Shown piece by piece: positions 43,462-51,604 of a stretch of 64,000 nt of DNA. Each line of letters begins with the position of its first letter. Within the stretch, counting starts at the first letter, position 1. Both the position numbers and the translations under genes were made by a program. The notes beneath the pieces were generated by a model, which did not search any database, was not told where the DNA came from, and saw only the letters and a program-made list of their open reading frames with translations. The stretch is from NCBI RefSeq assembly GCF_030159595.1, contig NZ_BSKJ01000014.1, positions 1-64,000 of the forward strand, read 5' to 3'. The DNA is from Pseudomonas putida (GTDB lineage: Bacteria > Pseudomonadota > Gammaproteobacteria > Pseudomonadales > Pseudomonadaceae).

Positions 43462-45750
43462 TCAAAGCGACGAGTATTTCTTGCGCAGACGCTGGCGAAT
43501 CAGCTCGGCCAAGGTGTTCATGACGAACGTGAACATCAGCAGCACCAGGGCGGCCAGGAACAGCACGCGATAGTGGCTGCCGCCGACTTCCGATTCCGGC
43601 ATTTCCACGGCCACGTTGGCGGCCAGGGTGCGCATGCCCTCGAACAGGTTCATTTCCATCACCGGGGTGTTGCCGGTGGCCATCAGCACGATCATGGTCT
43701 CGCCCACCGCACGGCCCATGCCGATCATCAGCGCCGAGAAGATACCCGGGCTGGCGGTGAGGATGACCACGCGGGTCAGGGTCTGCCAGGGCGTCGCACC
43801 CAGGGCCAGGGAGCCCAGGGTCAGGCTGCGCGGCACGCTGAACACGGCGTCTTCGGCAATGGAATAGATATTCGGAATGACCGCGAAGCCCATGGCGATA
43901 CCCACGACCAAGGCGTTGCGCTGGTCATAGGTGATGCCGAGGTCGTTGGTGATCCACAGGCGCATGTCGCCGCCGAAGAACCAGCTTTCCAGGTGCGGGC
44001 TCATGGTCAGGGCGAACCAGCCGGTGAACAGGATGACCGGGATCAGGATCGCCGCTTCCCAGCCATCCGGCACACGCAAGCGGATCGACTCCGGCAGGCG
44101 GGTCCAGGTGAAGCCGGCCAGCAGGATGCCGAACGGCATCAGCAGGAACAGGCTGAACACACCAGGCAGGTGGCCTTCCAGGTACGGGGCCAGGAACAGG
44201 CCGGCAAAGAAGCCGAGGATCACCGTCGGCATCGCTTCCATCAGTTCGATCACCGGCTTGACCTTGCGGCGCATGCCTGGGGCCATGAAGTAGGCGGTGT
44301 AGATGGCGGCGGCGATGGCCAGCGGGGCGGCCAGGATCATTGCGTAGAACGCGGCTTTCAGGGTACCGAAGGTCAGCGGCGACAGGCTCAGCTTGGGCTC
44401 GAAGTCAGTGTTCGATGCAGTCGATTGCCAGACGTATTTCGGCTCGTCGTAGTTCTCGTACCACACCTTGCCCCACAGCGCGCTGAAAGACACTTCCGGG
44501 TGCGGGTTGCGCAGGCTCAGGGGCAGCAGTTTGCCGCCTTCTTCGATGATGATGCGGTTGGCGCGTGGCGACAGGGCCAGGATGCCCGGGCCTTCGGCAG
44601 CCGGCTCGACCAGCAGGGTGCGGTGCGCGGTGCTGTGGAACACGCCTAGCTTGCCGTCTGCGTCCAGGGCGATGAAGCCTTTGCGGCGCTCTTCGGCGTC
44701 AATCTGCACGACAGGCGCCTTGCCCATCTGGAAGGTGCGGATCTGCTTGAAGCGCGACTCGCCGTCCGGGTCGCGGGCCATGAACCACTGGGCCAGGCCG
44801 CCTTTGGAGTCCCCGATGATCAGCGAGATGCCACCCACCAGCTGGGCTGTGGCGGTAATTTCGATGTCAGCGCTGTCGGACAGCTTGTAGCGCCCATTTA
44901 GGCTCTTGTCGCGCAGGCTGAACACGTCAGCGGTGGCGCGGCCGTTGATCACATACAACCACTGCTGACGCGGGTCGATGAAGATGTTCTTTACCGCTTC
45001 GGTCATTTGCGGCAGTTCGATGCGGTTCTGCTCGGTGGTGACCTCTTCGGTCATCATGTTTTCCGTGCGCGTCAGTTGGACTACCTGCAAATGCGCACCG
45101 GTGGAGCCGGCCAGTACCAGGGTATCGCCATTGACGTTGACGCTGACGTGCTCCAGCGCACGGCCCTGTTCGTCGAGTACGAACGGCTGCTCGCCGTACG
45201 GGTAGTCGATGCCAGGGGTGATGGTTTTCTTGTTGTCCGGGTAGGTGATCTTGTAGGTGTGGTGGAACACCAGCGCCTGACCATTGGACAAGCCCAGCAC
45301 CACCAGCGGGCTGCCCGGCTGATCGGCACTGATCGAAGTGACCTGGGTGCCTGCCGGCACGGGCAGGTCGACACGCATGAGCTCGTTACCGGTCTTGGTA
45401 TCGAAGAACAATGCCTGGCCCTTGTCCGAAACACGCATCCCCACCAGGTTCTGCTCTTCAAGCGCGATCATCAGCGGCTTGCCGGCATCCTGCTGCAGCC
45501 AGGTCGGCGCCAGCGCTTGCTTGCTGGTCAGATGGGCGCCCTGGAACAGTGGCAGCACCACATAGGCCAGGTAGAAGAAGATCAGGGTGATGGCCGCCAG
45601 AACGGCAAGCCCGCCCACCAGCACATACCAGCGGGTCAGGCGGTCCTTGAGCGCACGCATGCGGCGCTTGCGTTGCAACTCGGGCGTATTGAAATCAATG
45701 CGCACGGGCTGGGAGTTTTGGGTCATGTTGGAATTGGCCAGATCATTCAT
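43462..45750 (-). CDS. pstC: Phosphate ABC transporter permease PstC, long form
   Basis: A 762-residue permease with an N-terminal helix (WYVLVGGLAVLAAITLIFF), a large periplasmic region of about 380 residues with repeated beta strands of propeller type (VVLGLSNGQALVFHH, ADVFSLRDKSLNGRYKL, GFIALDADGKLGVFHS), then the permease core from about residue 460 (YAMILAAPLAIAAAIYTAYF). The E. coli protein lacks this insert. AGGG precedes the ATG; a GTG two codons earlier is possible. A Pho box lies just upstream. Confidence 0.92.
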   Translation of the reverse strand: MNDLANSNMTQNSQPVRIDFNTPELQRKRRMRALKDRLTRWYVLVGGLAVLAAITLIFFYLAYVVLPLFQGAHLTSKQALAPTWLQQDAGKPLMIALEEQNLVGMRVSDKGQALFFDTKTGNELMRVDLPVPAGTQVTSISADQPGSPLVVLGLSNGQALVFHHTYKITYPDNKKTITPGIDYPYGEQPFVLDEQGRALEHVSVNVNGDTLVLAGSTGAHLQVVQLTRTENMMTEEVTTEQNRIELPQMTEAVKNIFIDPRQQWLYVINGRATADVFSLRDKSLNGRYKLSDSADIEITATAQLVGGISLIIGDSKGGLAQWFMARDPDGESRFKQIRTFQMGKAPVVQIDAEERRKGFIALDADGKLGVFHSTAHRTLLVEPAAEGPGILALSPRANRIIIEEGGKLLPLSLRNPHPEVSFSALWGKVWYENYDEPKYVWQSTASNTDFEPKLSLSPLTFGTLKAAFYAMILAAPLAIAAAIYTAYFMAPGMRRKVKPVIELMEAMPTVILGFFAGLFLAPYLEGHLPGVFSLFLLMPFGILLAGFTWTRLPESIRLRVPDGWEAAILIPVILFTGWFALTMSPHLESWFFGGDMRLWITNDLGITYDQRNALVVGIAMGFAVIPNIYSIAEDAVFSVPRSLTLGSLALGATPWQTLTRVVILTASPGIFSALMIGMGRAVGETMIVLMATGNTPVMEMNLFEGMRTLAANVAVEMPESEVGGSHYRVLFLAALVLLMFTFVMNTLAELIRQRLRKKYSSL

Positions 45751-45772
45751 GCGCACACCCTAGCGGTCCCGT

Positions 45773-45790
45773 GTGACAAAAACATTACAA
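45773..45790 (-). promoter_or_regulatory. Pho box before pstC
   Basis: Read on the minus strand, TTGTAAT-GTTT-TTGTCAC has the 7-4-7 PhoB half-site spacing. It lies 23 bases before the pstC start and downstream of the pstS terminator, so pstC-pstA-pstB-phoU may have its own PhoB-driven promoter. Confidence 0.6.
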
Positions 45791-45849
45791 AATGGTGACG
45801 CACGAAAGCCCGCCGCACAGGGAGCCTGGCTTCGGACTGAGAATTCGCG

Positions 45850-45880
45850 GAAGAGGCCGGGCATTAGCACCCGCCTCTTC
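45850..45880 (-). terminator. Hairpin terminator or attenuator after pstS
   Basis: GAAGAGGC on one arm and GCCTCTTC on the other, with an inner CGGG/CCCG extension, 10 bases past the pstS stop. It can let excess pstS be made over the transporter genes. Confidence 0.75.
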
Positions 45881-45889
45881 TTCAGTTAC

Positions 45890-46888
45890 TTACTTCTTTG
45901 CAACGTTACCGGCGTGCGACAGGCCCAGGTCAGCCAGGGTCTTGTCGACGACTTTGGCCGGCAGCGGGATGTAGCCATCCTTCACCACGACCTGCTGGCC
46001 AGCTTGCGACAGTACCAGCTTGACGAACTCGGCTTCCAGCGGGGCCAGAGGCTTGTTCGGGGCTTTGTTGACGTAGACGTAGAGGAAGCGCGACAGCGGG
46101 TATTTGCCGTTCAGGGCGTTTTCTTCGTTGTCTTCGATGTACTCGGTGCTGCCTTTCTTGGCCAGGGGAACAGTCTTGACGCTGGCGGTCTTGTAGCCGA
46201 TACCCGAGTAGCCGATGCCGTTCAGCGAGCTGCTGATCGACTGCACGACCGAAGCCGAGCCAGGCTGTTCGTTGACGTTAGGCTTGAAGTCGCCTTTGCA
46301 CAGGGCTTCTTCCTTGAAGTAGCCATAGGTGCCCGATACCGAGTTACGGCCAAACAGCTGCACTGGCTTGTTGGCCAGGTCGCCGGTCACACCCAGGTCG
46401 CCCCAGGTTTTCACGTCTGCTTTGCCACCGCACAGGCGGGTGGAGGAGAAGACCGCGTCGACCTGCTCCATGGTCAGGCCCTTGATCGGGTTGTCCTTGT
46501 GCACGAACACAGCCAAGGCGTCGACGGCGACCGGGATGGCGGTCGGCTTGTAGCCGTACTTCTGCTCGAAGGCCTGCAGCTCGACGTCCTTCATCTTGCG
46601 GCTCATCGGGCCGAGGTTGGCGGTGCCTTCGGTCAGCGCGGGTGGCGCGGTGGAGGAGCCGGCCGCCTGGATCTGGATGTTTACGTTCGGATATTCCTTC
46701 TTGTAGGCCTCGGCCCACAGCGTCATCAGGTTCGCCAGGGTGTCGGAGCCAACGCTGGAGAGGTTGCCCGATACACCGGTGGTCTTGGTGTAGGTCGGGA
46801 TCGCAGGATCGACAGCGGCTACCGCGTTGGCAGTTGCAACGCCAGCGGCGGCAAAGGTGAGGGCCGCCATCAAACGCTTCAGTTTCAT
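45890..46888 (-). CDS. pstS: Phosphate-binding protein PstS
   Basis: A 332-residue periplasmic phosphate receptor with a signal peptide ending ATANAVA. The phosphate-binding loops are visible: GNLSSVGSDTLANLM, AAGSSTAPPALTEGTANLGPMSR and the RNSVSGTYGYFKEEAL segment. It is larger-scale produced because its own terminator separates it from pstC. A Pho box upstream drives it. Confidence 0.95.
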   Translation of the reverse strand: MKLKRLMAALTFAAAGVATANAVAAVDPAIPTYTKTTGVSGNLSSVGSDTLANLMTLWAEAYKKEYPNVNIQIQAAGSSTAPPALTEGTANLGPMSRKMKDVELQAFEQKYGYKPTAIPVAVDALAVFVHKDNPIKGLTMEQVDAVFSSTRLCGGKADVKTWGDLGVTGDLANKPVQLFGRNSVSGTYGYFKEEALCKGDFKPNVNEQPGSASVVQSISSSLNGIGYSGIGYKTASVKTVPLAKKGSTEYIEDNEENALNGKYPLSRFLYVYVNKAPNKPLAPLEAEFVKLVLSQAGQQVVVKDGYIPLPAKVVDKTLADLGLSHAGNVAKK

Positions 46889-46962
46889 GCCTTGCTCCTA
46901 GCAGGAATATGGGGGTGTTGGATGGAACGGGCCCAAGTATCGGCAGGCCGCATGAACACGAT

Positions 46963-46980
46963 ATGACTTGAATGTGACAA
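46963..46980 (-). promoter_or_regulatory. Pho box before pstS
   Basis: Read on the minus strand, TTGTCAC-ATTC-AAGTCAT matches the PhoB half-site pair (7-4-7). It lies 74 bases before the pstS start. Confidence 0.75.
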
Positions 46981-46990
46981 TTGGATGAAA

Positions 46991-47017
46991 GGCCATCACC
47001 GGTTGTCCGGGATGGCC
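46991..47017 (-). terminator. Probable terminator of the bacteriocin operon
   Basis: GGCCATC...GATGGCC arms with an inner CCGG-TTGT-CCGG stem lie 31 bases past the stop of the third gene and before the pstS Pho box. The T tract on the minus strand is short (TTTCAT). Confidence 0.6.
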
Positions 47018-47047
47018 TGACGTTATCTTGCTGGGAAACTGACGGCG

Positions 47048-48565
47048 CTAAAGCTCGCGCCGATCCCTGAACATGACATACAGCGGTGCCAGCCCAGCCT
47101 GCGGCGGAAACACCACGATGTAGTCATCGAATTGAACCTGTGTCAGATCCGTGAAGCGCTCTATGATAGGCACATTGGGCATGTGCAGATAGCTAATGCT
47201 CGGCGGCCGGAAGATGTCTATCGGCGCATAGGGCGCGCTGCCCTTCTGCCACAGGACGGTCACAGGCCCCCCGCTCTCGCTAGTGAATACGAAAGCCTGC
47301 CGACCGGCATCCCAACCCGCTTCCCGCACCCGCACGCGCGAGGGCACGATGGCGCCCTGCGTCGAAGTCATCAGCACATGGCAGTAACGGGTAAAGGGTT
47401 TGACACCTTTGGTGCTGCCGGAGCGGGCACCGCGCACCATGGAGCACAGACGCATGGGCAGATCCACCTCTGCCTGCTCAGCGGCAAGATCGGCCCAATC
47501 CTGCCGATCGTCGTCGAGTATTTCAGCAAGCGGCACCGTCAGCCCGAAGCGCGGGTCATCGCTTGGAGTTCCCTGCACAAACTCGATTAAATCCGCATAT
47601 GTACCGGCGTGCTCACCTTGCACGGAGGTCGCCTGCCACTCCAGCTCTGCTACCGCCGAGCGCAGGGTCTTGATCAGATGGTGTTGCAGTTGGGCAACGT
47701 CACGGCTCACGCCCTGCGACGTCAGCAATGCCGGGTGCAGGCTTGAGGCATCAGCAGCCGCTGTCAACGTCAAAGGCCCATGGCCTGGGCCAGCCCCAGT
47801 GGCTTTGGCCAATTGGGCAATACATGCTTCCAGGCTTTCGATCAGTGTCACACCGCGAGCGTACAAAACGGAATGACGCCCTTGCGCCATGGTCAAGGCC
47901 GCAGCATGACGCTGGCTACCTGCATTGATTTCTTGCAGCGTTACGGCCTGAATCGCTGCGTCAAGGAAGGGACTGGTGGCATCGCGCACGGCACCGTCGA
48001 GTGCGAACTTGACCGACATTTGCAACCGCTCAAGTTGAAATACTGCCTGCGCAGCCAGGTGCTGAATGGATTCCAGAGCCCGCAGCGTAGCAAGGCTGGC
48101 AGCCAGTTGCTGTTCCGGCGTGCTGGCCACGGGGTCAATGGCCAGCTGTTGCTCAAGTGCAGCAAGCTGCAGCGTTGCCTGCTGCTCGGCGGCATGGACC
48201 TGCGCCACCAACTTGCGCACTTTCTCCAGATTGCGGGTGGAGGACTGGCTGGCACGCTGTTCGCTCGCCATGCTTCGAAGCGCTCTTGGCGACTGTGGAT
48301 GCTGCCCCTTGAAGGCCGAAAGGCCATTTCTCTGGTGCCACGATTTGATTGTTGCAACGATATGCTCTGGCGAGTTTATAGCGCCGACGGCCTCGGCATT
48401 TGAGTAGAACAGAAGGTCGCTGCCGGCGGGGTGGCCAACTATCTGATCAAAATGATTGATGAGCGCGTTGTGCTCAGATTTCTGGCTCTCAACGTTCCAT
48501 ATAGTAGTAACTAGCGACAAGAAACTTTGCTCGTCGTAATCTTGCAGTCGGCTTTCAAGCTTCAT
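47048..48565 (-). CDS. Im9-like immunity domain fused to a pyocin-S domain, no killing domain
   Basis: A 505-residue protein. Residues 1-88 are a clear DNase-immunity domain of the colicin E2/E9-pyocin S2 type: YDEQSFLSLVTTIWNVE, then NALINHFDQIV (specificity helix) and HPAGSDLLFY, where Asp50, Phe53 and Tyr54 match the contact residues Asp51, Tyr54 and Tyr55 of Im9. Residues 100-320 are helical and Ala/Gln-rich. Residues 335-503 are a pyocin-S domain (EVDLPMRLCSMVRG, RVREAGWDAGRQAFVF, FDDYIVVFPPQAGLAPLYVMF). The protein stops at the point where a nuclease domain normally follows. It overlaps the gene before it by 11 bases. No signal peptide or nuclease motif is present. Confidence 0.88.
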   Translation of the reverse strand: MKLESRLQDYDEQSFLSLVTTIWNVESQKSEHNALINHFDQIVGHPAGSDLLFYSNAEAVGAINSPEHIVATIKSWHQRNGLSAFKGQHPQSPRALRSMASEQRASQSSTRNLEKVRKLVAQVHAAEQQATLQLAALEQQLAIDPVASTPEQQLAASLATLRALESIQHLAAQAVFQLERLQMSVKFALDGAVRDATSPFLDAAIQAVTLQEINAGSQRHAAALTMAQGRHSVLYARGVTLIESLEACIAQLAKATGAGPGHGPLTLTAAADASSLHPALLTSQGVSRDVAQLQHHLIKTLRSAVAELEWQATSVQGEHAGTYADLIEFVQGTPSDDPRFGLTVPLAEILDDDRQDWADLAAEQAEVDLPMRLCSMVRGARSGSTKGVKPFTRYCHVLMTSTQGAIVPSRVRVREAGWDAGRQAFVFTSESGGPVTVLWQKGSAPYAPIDIFRPPSISYLHMPNVPIIERFTDLTQVQFDDYIVVFPPQAGLAPLYVMFRDRREL

Positions 48566-49028
48566 CGTTTCTAACCTTCAAGACGAATCCAGACACGATG
48601 AAATCCGTAGTGTATGAATATATCAGCTCAAATTCTTCAAAGCCCACTGAAGACAGGGAGTACATATCCCAACCACCCGTTTCGCCTATGGGCGGTGGCA
48701 ACACCAACTTTTCTCGTGATTTGATTGGATTTCCCCAAGCAGCTCGGACAGACACCTTATCCGAACAATTATAGGGCTGTGGCAGGTAACCGCCAAACTC
48801 TGGTTCACGTTCGACTCGCCTAATTATCGTAATAGTCACAGCTAGTAAAACCTTGGTTTCCGCATCAAAAACGAAACTAATTCCAGGTGCTGGTTCAAGA
48901 TAAATTTTTATATCTCCATAAAAAAGCTTTATAAATCGAAGCTTAGGATCCAGCCCTATATCGAGCAATGCACGGTGAGTTTTTCCTAAGCATTTCAACC
49001 AACCCTCGACACCTAAGATTTCGTTCAT
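48555..49028 (-). CDS. Probable immunity protein for the adjacent toxin
   Basis: A 157-residue soluble protein, overlapping the toxin stop by 4 bases (ATGA) and the next gene by 11. From memory it resembles the DUF6392 family that follows pyocin-type toxins: FYGDIKIYLEPAPGISFVF, then LPPPIGETGGWDMY and the closing YSYTTDFIVSGFVLKV. Position directly after the toxin, small size and AT-rich coding unlike the neighbours support immunity. It is unrelated to Im9, so it should neutralise the C-terminal toxin domain rather than the DNase-like domain. This is inference, without experimental support. Confidence 0.75.
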   Translation of the reverse strand: MNEILGVEGWLKCLGKTHRALLDIGLDPKLRFIKLFYGDIKIYLEPAPGISFVFDAETKVLLAVTITIIRRVEREPEFGGYLPQPYNCSDKVSVRAAWGNPIKSREKLVLPPPIGETGGWDMYSLSSVGFEEFELIYSYTTDFIVSGFVLKVRNDEA

Positions 49029-51604
49029 GGCTTCACCTTTTCAACAAAATTTTTGAGCAATAGCGTGAGTTCCGTTTTTATGCCCTCAGCCCGCCCAGGG
49101 AGAAGCCCTGGCCTAAGCGCCTCAACATTATTTTCAATTGCCGCAAACAGGTCGGTAGCATCCTTCTGTTGTTTCGCTCTGGTGTTACGCCCCCTAAAGG
49201 TTTCACTGTAATTTCGATGCACATTTTCAGGTATGATGACAGCAGGGGCCTGCCTCAGAAGGGCGCGGATCTCATGAGACGACAATTCCGGAGCAATCTC
49301 CTCGAACCACCACCTTAACGCTGCTTGAGAGGGTATGTGATCAACATCCATATCATCCTTTATACTCCTACGCCCCAACTCACCAGCCTTACCCGTTTCA
49401 TTCTCAACCGCCGGTTCATTGTTGACTAAACCTGGTTCGGGTAATTCATCATCTCCACCAAACCCAGGAATTATGGCTCCTGTCTCGTCCAGATTCTCGC
49501 CAGGAAGTATTTCAAGACTTGGCCCCACAGGATCCAAGGTATCGCCTGGCAGAATGCCCGGCAGTAACGGCCCCTCCGGCAAGGGTGTCGGGCCGAGCAG
49601 CTCCGCGCCTGGGGCCGCCAATGGCGTCCAGGTGCGTGATGGCTGGCCCTGAACAGTGCCGGCATCGAACTCAAGGGCCAGACTGGCGGCGAACCACGGC
49701 TTGAACGGCAGGACCACTGCCGACACGCCTTGAGTGTCCGCTGGTGTGTGGATCCTTAGCTGATCAAGGTTGTACAGCCCCGAGCCAACATCAGCAGCTC
49801 CAACATGACGAAGCTCAAACTCGTGTCGCGCGCCGCTCCAACTTGCTCGCGGGGCCACGGGTGGAAAGCCCCTGATGATTCGACGCTGATTCACCTCATC
49901 GAACTGATCGAGCAACCCCTGCTCCGCCGCAATGGCCCGCCATACCGCACTTTCGAAAGCCGGTATGCCGGTGAACGAGCGGCCGCGTAGCTGGTTACCA
50001 ACCTGCGCCGGCATTGCTACGCCAGCCGCAGCGCCTTTCCCGGGCCACCAGTCAGCGCCAGCCACCTGGCCATTACCGCTGACAACACCAGTACCCGCCG
50101 GAGAAACTACGAATGAAAAGTACTGAGGCAGCTGACCTGGGATACAGACGATGCAGTCATCGAAGCGAAGGTCAACGCCAGCGCCAATCTCTGCAGCTTG
50201 TGGCTCAAGCGCGAGCATCCGGCCGTTGGACGGGCTTCCAGGCACCGCGGTAGCGTTACCCAGAACGATGGTTTTACTGTCCGGCGTCTCTGCCTCGACG
50301 CGGTAGGTATCGGTGACGGGGTCGTAGACGGCATTCCTGACCCGGACTTCGGGTGCGATTCCGGCGCCTGTGGCGGCCACCGCTATCGCACTGCCACCCG
50401 GTATATGCTCAACTTTGATACGCTGACTTAAGTGGGCTGTACCACCCGCATCAGCTATGGCTTGCAGATCCTGCCCTGGCGCAATGCCCAACAGGTCTGC
50501 ACGCACCCCCAAACCTTCGAAGTGCCGCCGACGCTGGGCTTCGGTCAACTCGCCATTACCCAGCTCCGGCGAGTACAACATGGCGGTAGTCGAGAGACCG
50601 ACCGCCTGACCAAGGCGAATGGCTGCAACCCTCAGCACTTCCTTGGCCGCACTGGCTATCGCCTGCTCGATAGCCGTTGCCAGCTCAGCCGCAACCTGCG
50701 CCCCTGCCTGGCCAAGCAGCACACCCCCAGCGGACGCAGCCGCTACTGGCACGGTCAGCGTGGCGGCCTCCTTCAATCGAACAAGGCGCCGGTCTTCGTC
50801 CACCTGCTGCTTGTAGCGAATTCTGGATTCGCGCAGCTCAGCGTATTGCCGCTGACGCTCCCATTCCGCCTCCCTGGCGCGCCAGAGCTGTTCCTGTTGG
50901 GCATGCTCTACGGCCAGCTCGGCTGAACGCTGCGACAGCTGGGCAATTGCCTCCTGCAGCAAACGAGCCTCTGAGGCCGCTACATACGCTGTTTCCCAGC
51001 CCTGATGCAGTTGCTGCATTTGTTGCGCGGTCGCCAGCCCGGCCAGTCGGGCGGTGTATGTACCTGCATCAGCATCATGGCCAGCAAATGCCCCGGCCAA
51101 CGCCTGCCGACTCGCCAACTCAAGCTGCTTGGCGGCTATAAGCCCTTGGGTTTCGTTTTGCGCTTTGGTGATCTGATAAAGCTGCCAACGCTCACTGCCG
51201 TCGTATTCCGGGCGTTTGCGCGCTGCGTTGATCTCTTGCTGTAGCGCCTGTGCCAAGCCTTGTGCCTGGCCAGCGAAATGCGCATCAAGTTGCACGCGCC
51301 GATCTTCACGTGCCTGGCTATGAGCCTCCACTTGCTGTCGGTGTAATGCAGCCAGCATTTCGGCATGAGCCCGTGCGGCTGCCGCTTGGCGCGCCTGTTC
51401 CTCTGCGCGGGCTTGTGCCAGGGCAGCAGCCCGCGCTCTGGCACGCTTCTTCCGGCGGCGACGGCTGGAACCGCCAAAGCCACCACCGAAGCCACCACCG
51501 CCACCAATGCTGAAAAAGCCGCCCCCGCCGCTACTGGAGCCAGAGGAGCCTGGGGTGATAACGACATCACCCGTGGAACTGTCATGAAGTGTGTTTTGAG
51601 CCAT
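49025..51604 (-). CDS. Modular S-type pyocin-like toxin with inactive DNase-like domain
   Basis: An 859-residue protein. Residues 15-46 are Gly/Ser-rich, as at colicin N termini; 48-58 is a basic cluster (RRRRKKRARAR); 60-285 is helical and probably coiled; 285-340 is Ala-rich and hydrophobic. A pyocin-S domain lies at about 340-500 (AMLYSPELGNGEL, VRVRNAVYDPVTDTY, RFDDCIVCIPG). Residues 505-635 match colicin E9-type DNases (NQLRGRSFTGIPAFESAVW, then YNLDQLRIHTP), but the HH pair reads FELRH (Arg599-His600) and the final HxxxH is missing. After a Pro/Gly linker (660-740) comes a different domain with DVDHIPSQAAL and VHRNYSETFRGRNT, likely the active toxin, family not identified. First of three overlapping genes. 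Confidence 0.85.
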   Translation of the reverse strand: MAQNTLHDSSTGDVVITPGSSGSSSGGGGFFSIGGGGGFGGGFGGSSRRRRKKRARARAAALAQARAEEQARQAAAARAHAEMLAALHRQQVEAHSQAREDRRVQLDAHFAGQAQGLAQALQQEINAARKRPEYDGSERWQLYQITKAQNETQGLIAAKQLELASRQALAGAFAGHDADAGTYTARLAGLATAQQMQQLHQGWETAYVAASEARLLQEAIAQLSQRSAELAVEHAQQEQLWRAREAEWERQRQYAELRESRIRYKQQVDEDRRLVRLKEAATLTVPVAAASAGGVLLGQAGAQVAAELATAIEQAIASAAKEVLRVAAIRLGQAVGLSTTAMLYSPELGNGELTEAQRRRHFEGLGVRADLLGIAPGQDLQAIADAGGTAHLSQRIKVEHIPGGSAIAVAATGAGIAPEVRVRNAVYDPVTDTYRVEAETPDSKTIVLGNATAVPGSPSNGRMLALEPQAAEIGAGVDLRFDDCIVCIPGQLPQYFSFVVSPAGTGVVSGNGQVAGADWWPGKGAAAGVAMPAQVGNQLRGRSFTGIPAFESAVWRAIAAEQGLLDQFDEVNQRRIIRGFPPVAPRASWSGARHEFELRHVGAADVGSGLYNLDQLRIHTPADTQGVSAVVLPFKPWFAASLALEFDAGTVQGQPSRTWTPLAAPGAELLGPTPLPEGPLLPGILPGDTLDPVGPSLEILPGENLDETGAIIPGFGGDDELPEPGLVNNEPAVENETGKAGELGRRSIKDDMDVDHIPSQAALRWWFEEIAPELSSHEIRALLRQAPAVIIPENVHRNYSETFRGRNTRAKQQKDATDLFAAIENNVEALRPGLLPGRAEGIKTELTLLLKNFVEKVKP

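Noticed and set aside
41198..43573. A 791-codon plus-strand open frame
   Set aside because: It overlaps pstB and pstA completely; the product is His/Gln/Gly-rich noise typical of reverse frames of GC-rich genes.
49685..49800. A frameshift that would explain the missing DNase histidines
   Set aside because: Neither alternative frame restores an HxxxH segment and the downstream coding remains open and domain-like.
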